Part shown: positions 50,111 to 63,911 of the stretch, piece by piece
Position numbering within the stretch: position 1 is the stretch's first letter
Layout: each line of letters opens with the position of its first letter
From: Terebella lapidaria
Lineage: Eukaryota; Annelida; Polychaeta; Terebellida; Terebellidae
Reading direction: 5' to 3'
Assembly: GCA_949152475.1 (NCBI GenBank)
Contig: OX424560.1
Coordinates: 40,059,719-40,123,718 of the forward strand
Length of the DNA: 64,000 bases
The notes under the pieces: generated by a model
What the model saw: the letters and a program-made list of their open reading frames with translations, nothing else
What the model was told of the DNA's origin: nothing
Database searches by the model: none
Made by a program: the position numbers and the translations under genes

Positions 50111-53100
50111 CAAACAAGCAATACAATAAGATCTTAATACCATGGAGGTAAAAATATTTGTAGCGTGCAATTACTGGTGCCATACTGCATTCTCCGCCAC
50201 AGTAATTACTCCATCAATGAAAGCTGTACATATTAATACCTCGACGCTCCACAATGGCTCGAGCGAGTGGCTAGAATTTGTAAGCATGCAACATAGCAAT
50301 TATAAACTGACACCAGGACGACTTGAATGGCTTCTACACAACACCGCAAGCTTACTTGTTCATAATTGATGATGATCAACTCCTGGATTATTCTTACATT
50401 TCATTCTTACAGATACCGGTAATTTTTCCCTGGAAAGCCGCCTTTTAGTTGCTCATGTTGCTAGAGCTGCGAGCTCGCAGGGGAAGATTTGCTCCAAGTA
50501 TTTATTGGAGTTTTATACAGCAACCTCCTGCAGTTCAGGGAACCTTTGAAAAACTTCACAGTGCTGTGTTTGATTATCCTCACACAGACACTCACTGTAA
50601 GCTACAAGCTACGAGACTGGATGAATATTGTGAAATGATGGCAGAACCAAACACTTCAATTGCAACGAGCAGCAAATTTTCAACCATCTTAAATGTTCAA
50701 TTCATCCTCACAGCACCCTGATGTTGACCATCTCAAATTGAATGTGGTCATGGTTAGGTAAATTTCCCAAGTAGTTTAGATTGGTGATCAATGTATAAAA
50801 TAAACCCATTTGGCTTCAATATAAACATACACATACAATGAACATTAATCTATTATGGTAATATGTAATTTTGTATGAATATGACCAGGTGTTGATGTGC
50901 ATCATATGCAATTATGCATTGTGTAAGGAAAAATATCAATGGTCTCAGTAGAAACTAAACCATATTCACTGACAGCAAAATGATAAAATCATCTTAATAA
51001 TTTATGTGAAATTGCCTCTGGTAAAACTCAGTCATAAAATAGTTATATTGTTTTGGTGTGGAGTTGAAACAATAAAATTCACTCACTGTCTCCTCCTGCA
51101 CACGCCACAGAGCAGCTCACAGGCTTGCCCATGTCAAACCATTGATGTCTTTATAGACATCATTCAATCGTTGTTGTCTCCATGAATTTATGCACAGTCA
51201 ATCACTGGGTCAATTACCATGATTACTGATGTATCTTGGGAGTGAACATCACAGTAAATCATCGAAACCATGAGTTAAAGCTATAATCACTTTTAGAATT
51301 GGAAAAAATTATTCATTCTGCAATAGCTCTATTTTGTCTATAGAATGAGAAATCGTATAAATTTTTGTCTGAAAATGTGTATTACGTGCCTAAATTGAGT
51401 TTCAAAATCAAGTTTCAATTCTTCAGGCCAGTCAATCTCGCATCAATTTTTCCCTCAAAGCGGCCCGCCTTTCGGGCGAGTTCTACACAGTCTCATGATG
51501 TCATTGGTATTTGTCTAGATACTGTGGCAACCGGCAATGTAGACAGGCCGAGCATTCTCTATCCACTGTTTTCATGCACGATTAACGCAATTTTCTGAGT
51601 ATATGTTGTCGAACTGTGCATATTTCCTATATATTCCCGACTACGTGTATCTCGAGATGTACTTTCAAGTTTGCATGACAAACAAGAATGCTAAATTTGG
51701 CTGATTTTAAAATTGATTCCAACTTTAAGCATGTATATGGAGCATTCAACACGAGCTGGTTCAGATGCATACCAGGTAGATTTTTTCCCCAGCCTTTCTT
51801 TCAGTTCAAATCTTGCACTGTATCCACTCATATGCCAGTGCAGTTTTGATACATATAGAATATGATTCTCTATAAACATGATGAATGGCCAACATGAATC
51901 ATTCGAGAAGAGAGCTAGATAAAACAACGTATGCTATTGCTTTGATTACACAAAACACTGCACGGCACTGAACATTACGAAGCATATCCTAGTACAACAG
52001 ACCTCTCAAGCACAAAAAAATATTAAACGTGTATAATTATCTTTCTGTCATCATTGCGGTGACAGTCATTTACAGCATACTGCCTGCTGAGTTATTTCGC
52101 AATAAATATACATAAAGTCATTTTCCCCTGGGAGATACCTAGCAAAAATATCTGAACTACAACATGTACATGTAGATGCATGGCGGAGTTTACACCTGCA
52201 GTTGTTACATCCAAGCTGCCGGCATTCCGACTTCCGAGAGAGAACGCTGTAATTGCTCCGTCAGGTGTGAACAGGACCCGTCAGTGACGACAAGACAAAC
52301 GGCAGACACGCTGATCACAAAAATCCTAGTCACATCCATCATTGTGTACACCGTGCTGTCTTCACCGTATCCATGGCAACCAGGGATATCAAACTCTAGA
52401 TGCAACCCTTACACATCGCCTTTTTTTTATCTATCTTTTTTCATGAAATTTGAACTTGAAATACACGCATATTAAAACGATAAATTATTTTCTCAGTGCA
52501 AAATTAGACCATACATGTACATGTATTTGACAGAACAAATTGAAAGATTGTGAATAATACAACAAATTATTCAGAAATATCCAATTTGCAAAGCAGAAAC
52601 AAATTTCAAGACACCGAACGATGCAGCAAGTATTCCACGCAAACACTCTCAAGATCAATTCACGCCAATCAACGCGGGCTTCGCAATCACCACTTCTTCC
52701 CTGCTCGATCAGCACACACAACACTGTTCGGACACAAGTTCACCCCATTGCATGCCTCTAGTCGCGCGTGAGAGCTGCTCAGCAACAAGTGGACACCTGA
52801 CGCAGCGCCCTCTCTACCATCTGGCTCCCGTTCCCGCCCTCATAACCCAACGGGTCGCTGTGACGATTGAATTAGTGCGCCATCAGGCCGCAATGCAGGT
52901 GGCGACTTTGTGTGCACAGCACGAGAGAAAGTGAGCTGTTCAAATAATGGTTTTATCGATTTGCTTGTGCAAATGTTTTCTCTTTGTTTGCCGATGATTT
53001 GTTGAAGATTCAAGTACTGGAATTTCATTTGTCCCTTGCCGGAAAATTTCTTCGACAAGTAAAATCAAACACCATTCAGAAGCACACAAATAACAGCAGT

Positions 53101-56100
53101 AGACATTCATGTCACACCTGTGGGGGATGCCCTGCATTCATCACTAATGATTAAGAGTCGGAATAAAAATGGAACCAGCTTGGACAAGTGGGCAGAGGAA
53201 TCAATATACCAGTAGACAACAGACGTAATCAAATCAAAGCCAAGGTGTACCGTCCTGGCTTGACTTCCTACAGTCGGCTACTATCTAACTCACTCACACA
53301 CACATTGAATATTGCTCAATCGAGCCCAGACGATTTGTCGCCAGTTTTGGGGCAGGTATTCACTGAACCATGCCGAGATAAGGCTTCAAGGGGAGGGAGT
53401 CTGCTGAACAATGGCTGTAGGGAGAACCTACAGCCAGAGACGCAGGGACTTTTAGGGGACCAGAGGTATCGGATCAATGATGACATGGTATCAAAAGCGT
53501 CGTTTATACTAGAATGATGCATTACCAGTATCCTACTTCATTCAATCAACGATCTATTTAGATTTTTATGATATGTGAGGGTTTTATCCGGCCAAAAAAC
53601 AATAATACACGATACATGAATCAATTTTGCGGGAGATGGCCAGATAATTGCAGTAATACCACATACCACCTACCGCCGTGACGCCCCGCATTCAGACATT
53701 CCATGCGGCACTGCGAGAGACACGTTCAGTCACTAAACGAGACTCTAACATCGTTTACTCCACGGCAGTAATCAAGTTTGCACCTCGATGAATAATCACA
53801 AATACGACGAGGCACAAGGCGTTACAATCGGGCAGCACTTCGTGGCAAGATTGAATTTACTCCGATCTGAGATACAACGCGATATCAGACGAATACAGTA
53901 TGACAAGCAGCAACTGCCACAAACTTCCATCAATGTGAGGCCGAGCAGGCATGCAACTTTCCAGGAACCATGCAACTTCAGTGAGAAAAATCCCTCCTTT
54001 TCAATTTGATGAACACTGAGAGATGAAAGCACTTCTAAGCAGAACTTCCAAGATCCAAAATGACACGAACTGACGTTACAAAGTTAGAAAGCCATTGATG
54101 CAAATGTCCCCACAGTAGTCAGGCTGCATTCAGTGGATCCTTTTGAGAGCCTTGTATGAAACAATAGGCCGTGTGGGGGTATAAATCCCAACAAATTACC
54201 ACGAGTGATACGTCAAGCGGAGCTAAGCGCGGGCCTGGTGACAATCACATCAATGATGGTCTGGCAGTGTGCATCCCGGACTTGGATGGTTGCCGCGGGT
54301 AACTGCAGACTGTCGCCCACCCGCCTGGGGTAACTGCCGGATTAGGCAGCCCGTTTGTCAGTCAGTCAGTCCTGTGGCCCACGGGTGCTGTGTGGATTGT
54401 GAAGGACCCCAGGTTTTATAGAGCTCTGGTACAGTACAACTACCCTTCGTGAATACCCAGCCTTACCCTGGAACAATGTCAGTCGCCTCCAGATCCATCT
54501 ACGCCCAGTGCAGTGATGAATGAATGTGAGGTCGGGGTGGGGAGGATGGGGGGGGGGGGAGGGGGGAGGTGAGGTGGGGGGAGGAGGGGGGAGCACCAGG
54601 GGCAAGGATTGGCCTAGATCTGAACAGCAATGCTAATCATGTCCCTTTTTGGTATCTTTCCAAATAGTTTTTTCATCGGGAAGTTTTATCTCCATGATCA
54701 AGCACTTTAATAAGTTCCTCTGACCCAGCCAATTCTAGCGAAGAGAAACTCAGCGATAGAGCCTAGCCTACTGTACATGTACATGTGAGGCACAAGCCGC
54801 ACAACTGCGTTGTTCAAGGGCTGGATATTTTGCTGTGGAATTATGCCGTGTATTCTGCGGGTCACGGATCAGTCGGCCAGACGCTCTGGAGACATCAGGG
54901 TGTGTGCACGGGGTTTTAACCTCGGGGTTGGCGGGTGGGAGGGCCTGTGGGGGCAGGGATTCAGGGACCATCAGGAAGTGTTTCCTTCGACTGTTTGTTT
55001 TCCAATGATCGATGTCGCCGTCGCCTGACAGCAATGCGTGTCTGTCACCAGGGAGAGAACCCCACGGTCGCAGTGACGCGGAGCCGCAGCATAGATCCTG
55101 AATTAGTGATCACGCTTCGTCTAGAATGCATGGACGGGGACAATGTTGGATGCACTTCACTCCACAGACACAGGTATTTCTAGGAAAGGTGCCATCAAGC
55201 ATCAATTACCCTTAGTGATCATGGTACTGATCACTGAACGGTTATAGCGAAAGAATATCCTAATATATAATGCCGAATGAACTTTGGTTGTCACATTATC
55301 TATTGTTATTGCATGAAGTTTTGTATCCAGGAATTGATACTTTAACAGATATTGGAGGACAGCCATCTACAGGACGCCTGTTTGCATGATAACATAGCTC
55401 ACAGTAACTGCCGGCTTCCCCATGTTTTCCCCACTCAGGAGCCAAAGGGTCAATGCCGTATATACACATGATATACGGACTGCTGTTTTCCCATCCATTT
55501 TTGGAAGAATTGCCGGATGCCTGATTGCCGTACAATGGAATGTCAGATAAAGAGAAAGTGACTTGACAATTTACATTCGAAGCTCCCAAAATGCTCGCCC
55601 TACGTGTTCAGACACACGAATGTACATTTCTCATGCTTTTTCCATTCTGTGTAATTTTGCTCATACAGCAAAAAAAAATCATACAATATTCTTCATGTCC
55701 CCAGATATTATGGTTATTTTGCCTCGGCTTCACAAACTGCACACCGTCAAATACCTGCTGGTTCATTGCCGCAGTACATGTACATGTCTGATACACAAAA
55801 TCCTTGCATAGGATGGGTACATGAGGATGATTTCTGCAGAGTTACGAGAGGCTTCAGCATGTCCAATAACAGCCTGACAAGTATCATTACAAGATGGTAT
55901 CCATGACAAGTGGACAAAGAGTAGCAGGGTGATAACAGATCTCTGATCATAGACTGGGGGATACCACAAAACATCAATAGAGTACATGCAGACAAACGGA
56001 CTACGACTGGAGGCACACAATGCAGGACAGTTGCATGACATCGTGCCGGGCATTTGGAGGTTCCAGAGTCTGAACATTTGACAAACGCACAGGACAGGTC

Positions 56101-57777
56101 CTACAGATTTAGTCCGTCCCAGTGCCTCACAATATCGACCGATTTATCAATGGGACCGAGCGTTTCGATGTCAAACATGCCGGGGCGGGGCGGTGGTCGT
56201 GATGAATAGCGTCTGGGGGGACAGGAGTTATCAGGGACGGGAATAAATCCCAACCCTGTCTGGCAATATGACAGGTCTGTAGGAGTCCAGGCCTGCTGAC
56301 CCAAATATACATCCGTGGCAGGAAAGGGGTTGGGAAGATTTGTAGGGTAATGGTAAAAGTAGAACTGGAATTCAGTTAACATGTTCAAAGAGAAAAGGCT
56401 CAAGTTTGGGCTGAACCGATTTTGTCCATTTCTACCTATGTACAGAGGACAGGTGAAGATGTTAAGTGAGCAGTTTCGAGATACCTGGCTTTGTACTGAA
56501 CAAATGACGAAGATCTTCATAATATGCAGTAAATTTTTGGTAACATTGAAACATTTCAAGCAAAGAAAACACAGAATACTTACCAAGGCTACATCACAGT
56601 AATTAATTTCCAACATCCATGATCCAACACTGGTCTTCACCAATCACCAGACAGCTACTTGTCTTTTGTTCCAGGATGGTTATCATGGTTATATACAAGT
56701 ACAGACTTCAAGCAAGCTCCAATATATCATGACTGTAAGTGTGACATGTAATTATAACTTACACTAAATTCACCGAAATTTCCCAAATTAATGATAGCTT
56801 AATCAAGTCAATAGAGGAAGAATTTGATATGACACTCAAACAGCAATACATATTTACAAGGACAGATCACACATGGAAATACTACAGAAAATATCTATCA
56901 ACTTTTATAAATAAATCGTTTCCTTCACCACACTTGCAGATAACTAAGGCGGTATTAAAGTACAACTGATGGAGCGTAAAAACCCGCAATACAAACTATA
57001 GCTCACGATGTAAACTGGGTAATTTGTTGATCATACACTACCAATACCATGTGGGCAGAGAAACTTGATAAAGCTGTGATCATGACCATCGTGATGATGG
57101 CAAACACCAGCTACATTAGAAACGACGACAAGTGAGTAAATGTCAAATAACAATAGCCGCGATCCACGAGCCAAGCTGGACAGAGATCTAATCACTGAGT
57201 GAATTGTTTTGATGATATATTTTATCAACAGATTAGAGCTCGGCCATTGTGCATTACTTCACACAGTTAATTGATATTGATTATTGATAACATCATTCTA
57301 TTTCTATAGCACAGCTGACACTGAGCTTGCACGGGTGCGTAATAACGCGCAATGCGTGTGCGCAATGGCTGTGAAGTGTCAATAGTGATAACGCTCATAC
57401 TGGAATTAGTCGCAGTGAAACCCAAGCATGAGACAACTATCATAACAATGAAATACACAGACCATGTGACAATTTATCCAATTACTGCTCCTATCTATAT
57501 ACACAGTGACTGTCCCTGATTAACCTTAAACCATGTTGACACTTAATGAAGTAGCTGCAAGTAGCCATGGCACATAACCACGACCGTGCTAACAGTCGCA
57601 TATTTGAGCACGGTAAGAAGCTTTCCAGAAATGGTACTGGTTCATCTTGTAATTTTGAAGGTCAAACAATCCCACTGTGACAGTAATAAGTATCTCTCCT
57701 ATATGTATACATTATCATGATTATCCATACTGTAGATATACATTATGGAAATGACAGCATGTTTGTTCATTAATAAA
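50111..57777. other. Region upstream of GALNT, no gene recognised
   Basis: 7.7 kb between the likely 5' end of the gene and the first right-hand HINE. A 180-codon minus-strand frame at 56101-56643 is the longest, with a Pro-rich second half, but it has no recognisable domain and its length is what chance allows in this window. ACATGTACATGT palindromes occur at about 52161, 52512, 54773 and 55776. Confidence 0.45.
54528..54597 (+). repeat. G-rich tract, quadruplex-prone
   Basis: Many runs of 4 to 11 G separated by one to three other bases (GGGGTGGGGAGGATGGGG and onward). This is the strongest intramolecular G4 candidate in the window, about 4.9 kb upstream of the GALNT start on the opposite strand. 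Confidence 0.75.
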
Positions 57778-60119
57778 CTAGACGTCAAGGCCTAAAGATG
57801 CCTTGGAGGCATTTCGGTGTGATGAATAATTTATAATACTAGATATCGACGAAAATGAAAAATGTCGACAAATTTCAGGTCAAGGTCAAATTCATCCATA
57901 ATACCCGCTAGACATGTTTGTCTAGGGCGACGAGTCCGAAAATACCATCCGTTTCGCTCTACGACGCACCGTTTCCGAGATATCGACGAAAACAAAAACT
58001 GCTGACTCGGCAAAAAAATTTCGGGTCAAGGTCAAAGTTAATCCATAATACCCCTTAGACATGTTTGTCTAGGGCGACGAGTCCGAAAGTAACGTCCATT
58101 TCGCTCTACGACGCACTGTTTCCGAGATATCGACGAAAACGAAAAATGCCGACTCGGCAAAAAAATTTCGGGTCAAGGTCAAAGTTCATCAATAATTCCC
58201 CTTAGACATGTTTGTCTAGTGCGACGAGTCCGAAAATAACGTCCGTTTCGCTCTACGACGCACCGTTTCCGAGATATCGACGAAAACGAAAAATGCCGAC
58301 TCGGCAAAAAAATTTCGGGTCAAGGTCAAAGTTCATCAATAATTCCCCTTAGACATGTTTGTCTAGTGCGACGAGTCCGAAAATAACGTCCGTTTCGCTC
58401 TACGACGCACCGTTTCCGAGATATCGACGAAAACGAAAAATACCGACTCGGCAAAAAAATTTCGAGTCAAGGTCAAAGTTCATCCATAATACCCCTTAGA
58501 CATGTTTGTCTAGTGCGACGAGTCCGAAAATAACGTCTGTTTCGCTCTACGACGCACCGTTTCCGAAATATCGACGAAAACGAAAAATGCCGACTCGGCA
58601 AAAAAATTTCGGGTCAAGGTCAAAGTTCATCCATAATACCCCTTAGACATGTTTGTCTAGTGCGACGAGTCCGAAAATAACGTCCGTTTCGCTCTACGAC
58701 GCACCGTTTCCGAGATAACGACGAAAACGAAAAATGCCGACTCGGCAAAAAAATTTCGGGTCAAGGTCAAAGTTCATCCATAATACCCCTTAGACATGTT
58801 TGTCTAGTGCGACGAGTCCGAAAATAACGTCCGTTTCGCTCTACGACGCACCGTTTCCGAGATAACGACGAAAACGAAAAATGCCGACTCGGCAAAAAAA
58901 TTTCGGGTCAAGGTCAAAGTTCATCAATAATACCCCTTAGACATGTTTGTCTAGTGCGACGAGTCCGAAGATAACGTCCGTTTCGCTCTACGACGCACCG
59001 TTTCCGAGATATCGACGAAAACGAAAAATGCCGACTCGGCAAAAAAATTTCGGGTCAAGGTCAAAGTTCATCCATAATTCCCCTTAGACATGTTTGTCTA
59101 GTGCGACGAATCCGAAAATAACGTCCGTTTCGCTCTACGGCGCACCGTTTCCGAGATATCGACGAAAACGAAAAATGCCGACTCGGCAAAAAAATTTCGG
59201 GTCAAGGTCAAAGTTCATCAATAATTCCCCGTAGACATGTTTGTCTAGTGCGACGAGTCCGAAAATAACGTCCGTTTCGCTCTACGACGCACCGTTTCCG
59301 AGATATCGACGAAAACGAAAAATGCCGACTCGGCAAAAAAATTTCGGGTCAAGGTCAAAGTTCATCCATAATACCCCTTAGACATGTTTGTCTAGGGCGA
59401 CGAGTCCGAAAATAACGTCCGTTTCGCTCTACAACGCACCGTTTCCGAGATATGCAGGATGAATCAAGGATGACTCAGCAAAAAATTATTTCGACCTCTA
59501 GGTCAAAGGTCGTTTGAGGTATCGATCCGAAAATCAATAGGGTTCTTCCCTGGTGATATATAAACCTCCGTGCAAAATTCTGCAACTATTGCCTGAATAT
59601 TTTTTGAGTTATCGTCCGGAAACCAAGTTCCTCGATTTCATCCTCACGGACCTCACGGACCTCGGAGCCGGATCAAAAAAAAAAGTACACCCTAGAGATG
59701 TTTGTCTAGGGCGACGAGTCCGAAAATAACGTCCGTTTCGCTCTACGACACACGGTTTCCGAGATATGCAGGAAGCCTCAAGGATGAATCAGCAAAAAAT
59801 TATTTTGTCCTCTAGGTCAAAGGTCGTTTGACGGATCGATCCCAAAATCAATAGGGTTCTTCCCTGGTAGCATATGAACCTCCATGCAGAGTACTGCAAC
59901 TATTGCATAAATATTTTTCCAGTTATCATCCGGAAACCAAGTCTTAAAATTAGCCTTGATTTCATCCTCACGGACCTCACGGACCTCCGATCCGGCTCAA
60001 AAAGAATAGGGTTCTTCCTCATATCATTTCTGACTTGCGGTGAAAATTTGACAAGGATCCGTCAAGGCAATCTAAAGTTATCGTCCGGAAACCAAAAGTG
60101 GCGGAAGAAGAAAAAAAAG

Positions 60120-60150
<31 letters not shown>

Positions 60151-60188
60151 CTGCTAAAACCATAAAGGCATTTCTGCCGAAATGTCTT
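57778..60188 (-). mobile_element. Helentron-like non-autonomous element (HINE), 10-unit copy, 2411 bp
   Basis: Same family and ends as the copy at 23380 (CTAGACGTCAAGGCC left on plus, GGCATTTCTGCCGAAATG then TCTT right). The core has exactly 10 intervals of 147 bp between successive GACATGTTTGTCTAG words (57911 to 59381), then a 0.75-kb tail with a poly-A run (about 60118-60148). The A-run and Lys-rich open frame in the tail are not a gene. No autonomous protein is present. Confidence 0.82.
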
Positions 60189-61497
60189 AATTAGACAATT
60201 ATTCTTGGGAAATCATTTTCACTTTCCGAGTGATCTGGCGACTCCAGTCTATTTGGGTCACCATGGTGATGGTCACGGCCATGCTACATTCTATAATTCC
60301 ACATCCATTATCCATTTATATCTTTGGTGAAAACAACATTTCATGGTTGTAAACTTACATGTAGTAAAATATGTGGATTTTGTGTGGAAAGGCTCAGAAC
60401 AGTTTGACGGAAATATTAGAACAGTGAGTTTGAAGGAAAAATTGAGACTAATATCTCAAACAATTGATTGGAGTGAGTTACTACATGTACATAATGTACA
60501 TATGGATGACACATTCCCTGATATCATCCGAATGACAGATTGTTTTCATATTTCAGCAAAAACACAATAGCTACAGGTGTCACAAACATTGCACATACGA
60601 TACACACCTCTAGGACAGGTACAAGATCATTTTTTACCATAATTTGTCATGATCATAATGTACAAGATGTCTACACCTGTCACAGTGTCAAAGCTATGCC
60701 CCCCACCCCCACCCCCCTCCCCCTCCCAACCAAGCACATTTCATAGTTCATACTGCGACTAAGAGACATCCATTAAGGAAGACGGCCCTCCGAGTTTTTA
60801 GGGGAAAGAACGTTACGTATGAAAGGAGACATCCATCCAACCACAATTATTGATTGGTAAGTGATATATTTCTGCCAGGGCACAATGTGACGGCCCATAA
60901 TTATGATGGATGACGGACAGGATAACTTAGCAAAAACAAGACGCTGTCAGACTCAGACAGGAAGGACGCCCGGAGGACATGCGCCTAGAGCTGTGATTGT
61001 GCAACACTCAGCCAGGGAACTGTCCGAACTGTGTGTGTATGTGGGGAGGGAGAAGGGGGTGTGGAAACTGGAAAGACGTACTCAACACAAGAATGATTCG
61101 TGATTTCAGAGTCAGAAAAACATAGTATTCAAGGTAGAACAGGTTTGATATTTTACAACTCACCATGAAGGGTTTTCATCTATGCAGTACAATTCCTTTC
61201 TATAGCATTCCATGTTCGCTTGAAACTTAAAACAGTCATGAATCAAAATTCAAGACTAGCCAAACGTCCAATGGCAGGACCCTATAACCTGTCACATGAC
61301 CAGTCACATGGCAATGCTGCTATTGGTCATCAAAACCACTAAAACCTATAAACCTCACTAGATCTAGATCTTCCTTCACTAACTTTTCTGATATCGGTAC
61401 TAGTACTAGAAAGTTCACAAAATTTATGTGCACAAAATACCTGAAAATGCTCAAGTACAACTGAACTTGTAACTTAGCGCCAAAAAGGCACATTAAA
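60189..61497. other. Spacer between the two right-hand HINEs
   Basis: 1.3 kb of sequence not repeated elsewhere in the window. It has a C-rich patch at 60700-60726 and no recognised gene. It shows that the two HINEs are separate insertions or a duplicated block with unlike flanks, not one long array. Confidence 0.55.
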
Positions 61498-63834
61498 CTA
61501 GACGTCAAGGCCTAAAGATGCCTTGGAGGCATTTCGGTGTGATGAATAATTTATAATACTAGATATCGACGAAAATGAAAAATGTCGACAAATTTCGGGT
61601 CAAGGTCAAAGTTCATCCATAATACCCGCTAGACATGTTTGTCTAGGGCGACGAGTCCGAAAATACCATCCGTTTCGCTCTACGACGCACCGTTTCCGAG
61701 ATATCGACGAAAACAAAAACTGCCGACTCGGCAAAAAAATTTCGGGTCAAGGTCAAAGTTAATCCATAATACCCCATAGACATGTTTGTCTAGGGCGACG
61801 AGTCCGAAAATAACGTCCGTTTCGCTCTACGACGCACCGTTTCCGAGATATCGACGAAAACGAAAAATGCCGACTCGGCAAAAAAATTTCGGGTCAAGGT
61901 CAAAGTTCATCCATAATACCCCTTAGACATGTTTGTCTAGTGCGACGAGTCCGAAAATAACGTCCGTTTCGCTCTACGACGCACCGTTTCCGAGATAACG
62001 ACGAAAACGAAAAATGCCGACTCGGCAAAAAAATTTCGGGTCAAGGTCAAAGTTCATCAATAATACCCCTTAGACATGTTTGTCCAGTGCGACGAGTCCG
62101 AAAATAACGTCCGTTTCGCTCTACGACGCACCGTTTCCGAGATATCGACGAAAACGAAAAATGCCGACTCGGCAAAAAAATTTCGGGTCAAGGTCAAAGT
62201 TCATCCATAATACCCCTTAGACATGTTTGTCTAGTGCGACGAGTCCGAAAATAACGTCCGTTTCGCTCTACGACGCACCGTTTCCGAGATAACGACGAAA
62301 ACGAAAAATGCCGACTCGGCAAAAAAATTTCGGGTCAAGGTCAAAGTTCATCCATAATACCCCTTAGACATGTTTGTCTAGTGCGACGAGTCCGAAAATA
62401 ACGTCCGTTTCGCTCTACGACGCACCGTTTCCGAGATATCGACGAAAACGAAAAATGCCGACTCGGCAAAAAAATTTCGGGTCAAGGTCAAAGTTCATCC
62501 ATAATACCCCTTAGACATGTTTGTCTAGTGCGACGAGTCCGAAAATAACGTCCGTTTCGCTCTACGACGCACCGTTTCCGAGATAACGACGAAAACGAAA
62601 AATGCCGACTCGGCAAAAAAATTTCGGGTCAAGGTCAAAGTTCATCCATAATTCCCCTTAGACATGTTTGTCTAGTGCGACGAGTCCGAAAATAACGTCC
62701 GTTTCGCTCTACGACGCACCGTTTCCGAGATATCGACGAAAACGAAAAATGCCGACTCGGCAAAAAAATTTCGGGTCAAGGTCAAAGTTCATCCATAATA
62801 CCCCTTAGACATGTTTGTCTAGTGCGACGAGTCCGAAAATAACGTCCGTTTCGCTCTACGACGCACCGTTTCCGAGATATCGACGAAAACGAAAAATGCC
62901 GACTCGGCAAAAAAATTTCGGGTCAAGGTCAAAGTTCATCCATAATACCCCTTAGACATGTTTGTCTAGTGCGACGAGTCCGAAAATAACGTCCGTTTCG
63001 CTCTACGACGCACCGTTTCCGAGATATCGACGAAAACGAAAAATGCCGACTCGGCAAAAAAATTTCGGGTCAAGGTCAAAGTTCATCCATAATACCCCTT
63101 AGACATGTTTGTCTAGGGCGACGAGTCCGAAAATAACGTCCGTTTCGCTCTACGACGCACGGTTTCCGAGATATGCAGGATGAATCAAGGATGACTCAGC
63201 AAAAAATTATTTCGGCCTCTAGGTCAAAGGTCGTTTGAGGTATCGATCCCAAAATCAATAGGGTTCTTCCCTGGTGATATATAAACCTCCGTGCAAAATT
63301 CTGCAACTATTGCCTGAATATTTTTTGAGTTATCGTCCGGAAACCAAGTTCCTCGATTTCATCCTCACGGACCTCACGGACCTCGGAGCCGGATCAAAAA
63401 AAAAAGTACACCCTAGAGATGTTTGTCTAGGGCGACGAGTCCGAAAATAACGTCCGTTTCGCTCTACGACGCACGGTTTCCGAGATATGCAGGAAGCCTC
63501 AAGGATGAATCAGCAAAAAATTATTTTGACCTCTAGGTCAAAGGTCGTTTGACGGATCGATCCCAAAATCAATAGGGTTCTTCCCTGGTGGCATATGAAC
63601 CTCCATGCAGAGTTCTGCAACTATTGCATAAATATTTTTCCAGTTATCGTCCGGAAACCAAGTCTTAAAATTAGCCTTGATTTCATCCTCACGGACCTCA
63701 CGGACCTCGGATCCGGCTCAAAAAGAATAGGGTTCTTCCTCATATCATTTCTGACTTGCGGTGAAAATTTGACAAGGATCCGTCAAGGCAATCTAAAGTT
63801 ATCGTCCGGAAACCAAAAGTGGCGGAAGAAGAAG

Positions 63835-63873
<39 letters not shown>

Positions 63874-63911
63874 CTGCTAAAACCATAAAGGCATTTCTGC
63901 CGAAATGCCTT
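61498..63911 (-). mobile_element. Helentron-like non-autonomous element (HINE), 10-unit copy, 2414 bp
   Basis: Nearly identical to the element 1.3 kb to its left, in the same orientation. GACATGTTTGTCTAG words lie at 61632 then every 147 bp to 63102 (10 intervals). The first units share private variants with the 57778 element (ACCATCCG, AAAACAAAAACTG, AAGTTAATCC). Left flank ATTAAA and right flank AATTATG agree with insertion between two A (TT on the element strand). Confidence 0.82.
61606..63100. repeat. 147-bp satellite-like core array (10 units) inside the HINE
   Basis: Units are free of length changes and differ at a few positions (tctagGgcg/tctagTgcg, gatAtcgacg/gatAAcgacg, ccataa/caataa). 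Each unit contains TCAAGGTCAAAGTTCA, a perfect extended nuclear-receptor half-site overlapping a DR1, and the words GTTTCCGAGATATCGACG and CCGACTCGG. The homologous arrays are at about 57880-59380 and 23500-23945. Confidence 0.95.

Noticed and set aside
56101-56643. 180-codon minus-strand frame with Pro-rich part
   Set aside because: No known domain, no clear splice context. A frame of this length is expected by chance in 64 kb, so I did not call a gene.
61640-61690. Hammerhead-ribozyme-like core (GACGAGTCCGAAA) in each 147-bp unit
   Set aside because: Resembles the hammerhead stem II region, but the required CUGA of the CUGANGA box is absent (GCGACGAG) and no proper stems I and III are seen.
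57911-63102. CRISPR-like regular array
   Set aside because: The whole 147-bp unit is repeated with no unique spacers, inside a eukaryotic transposable element. It is a satellite-type core.
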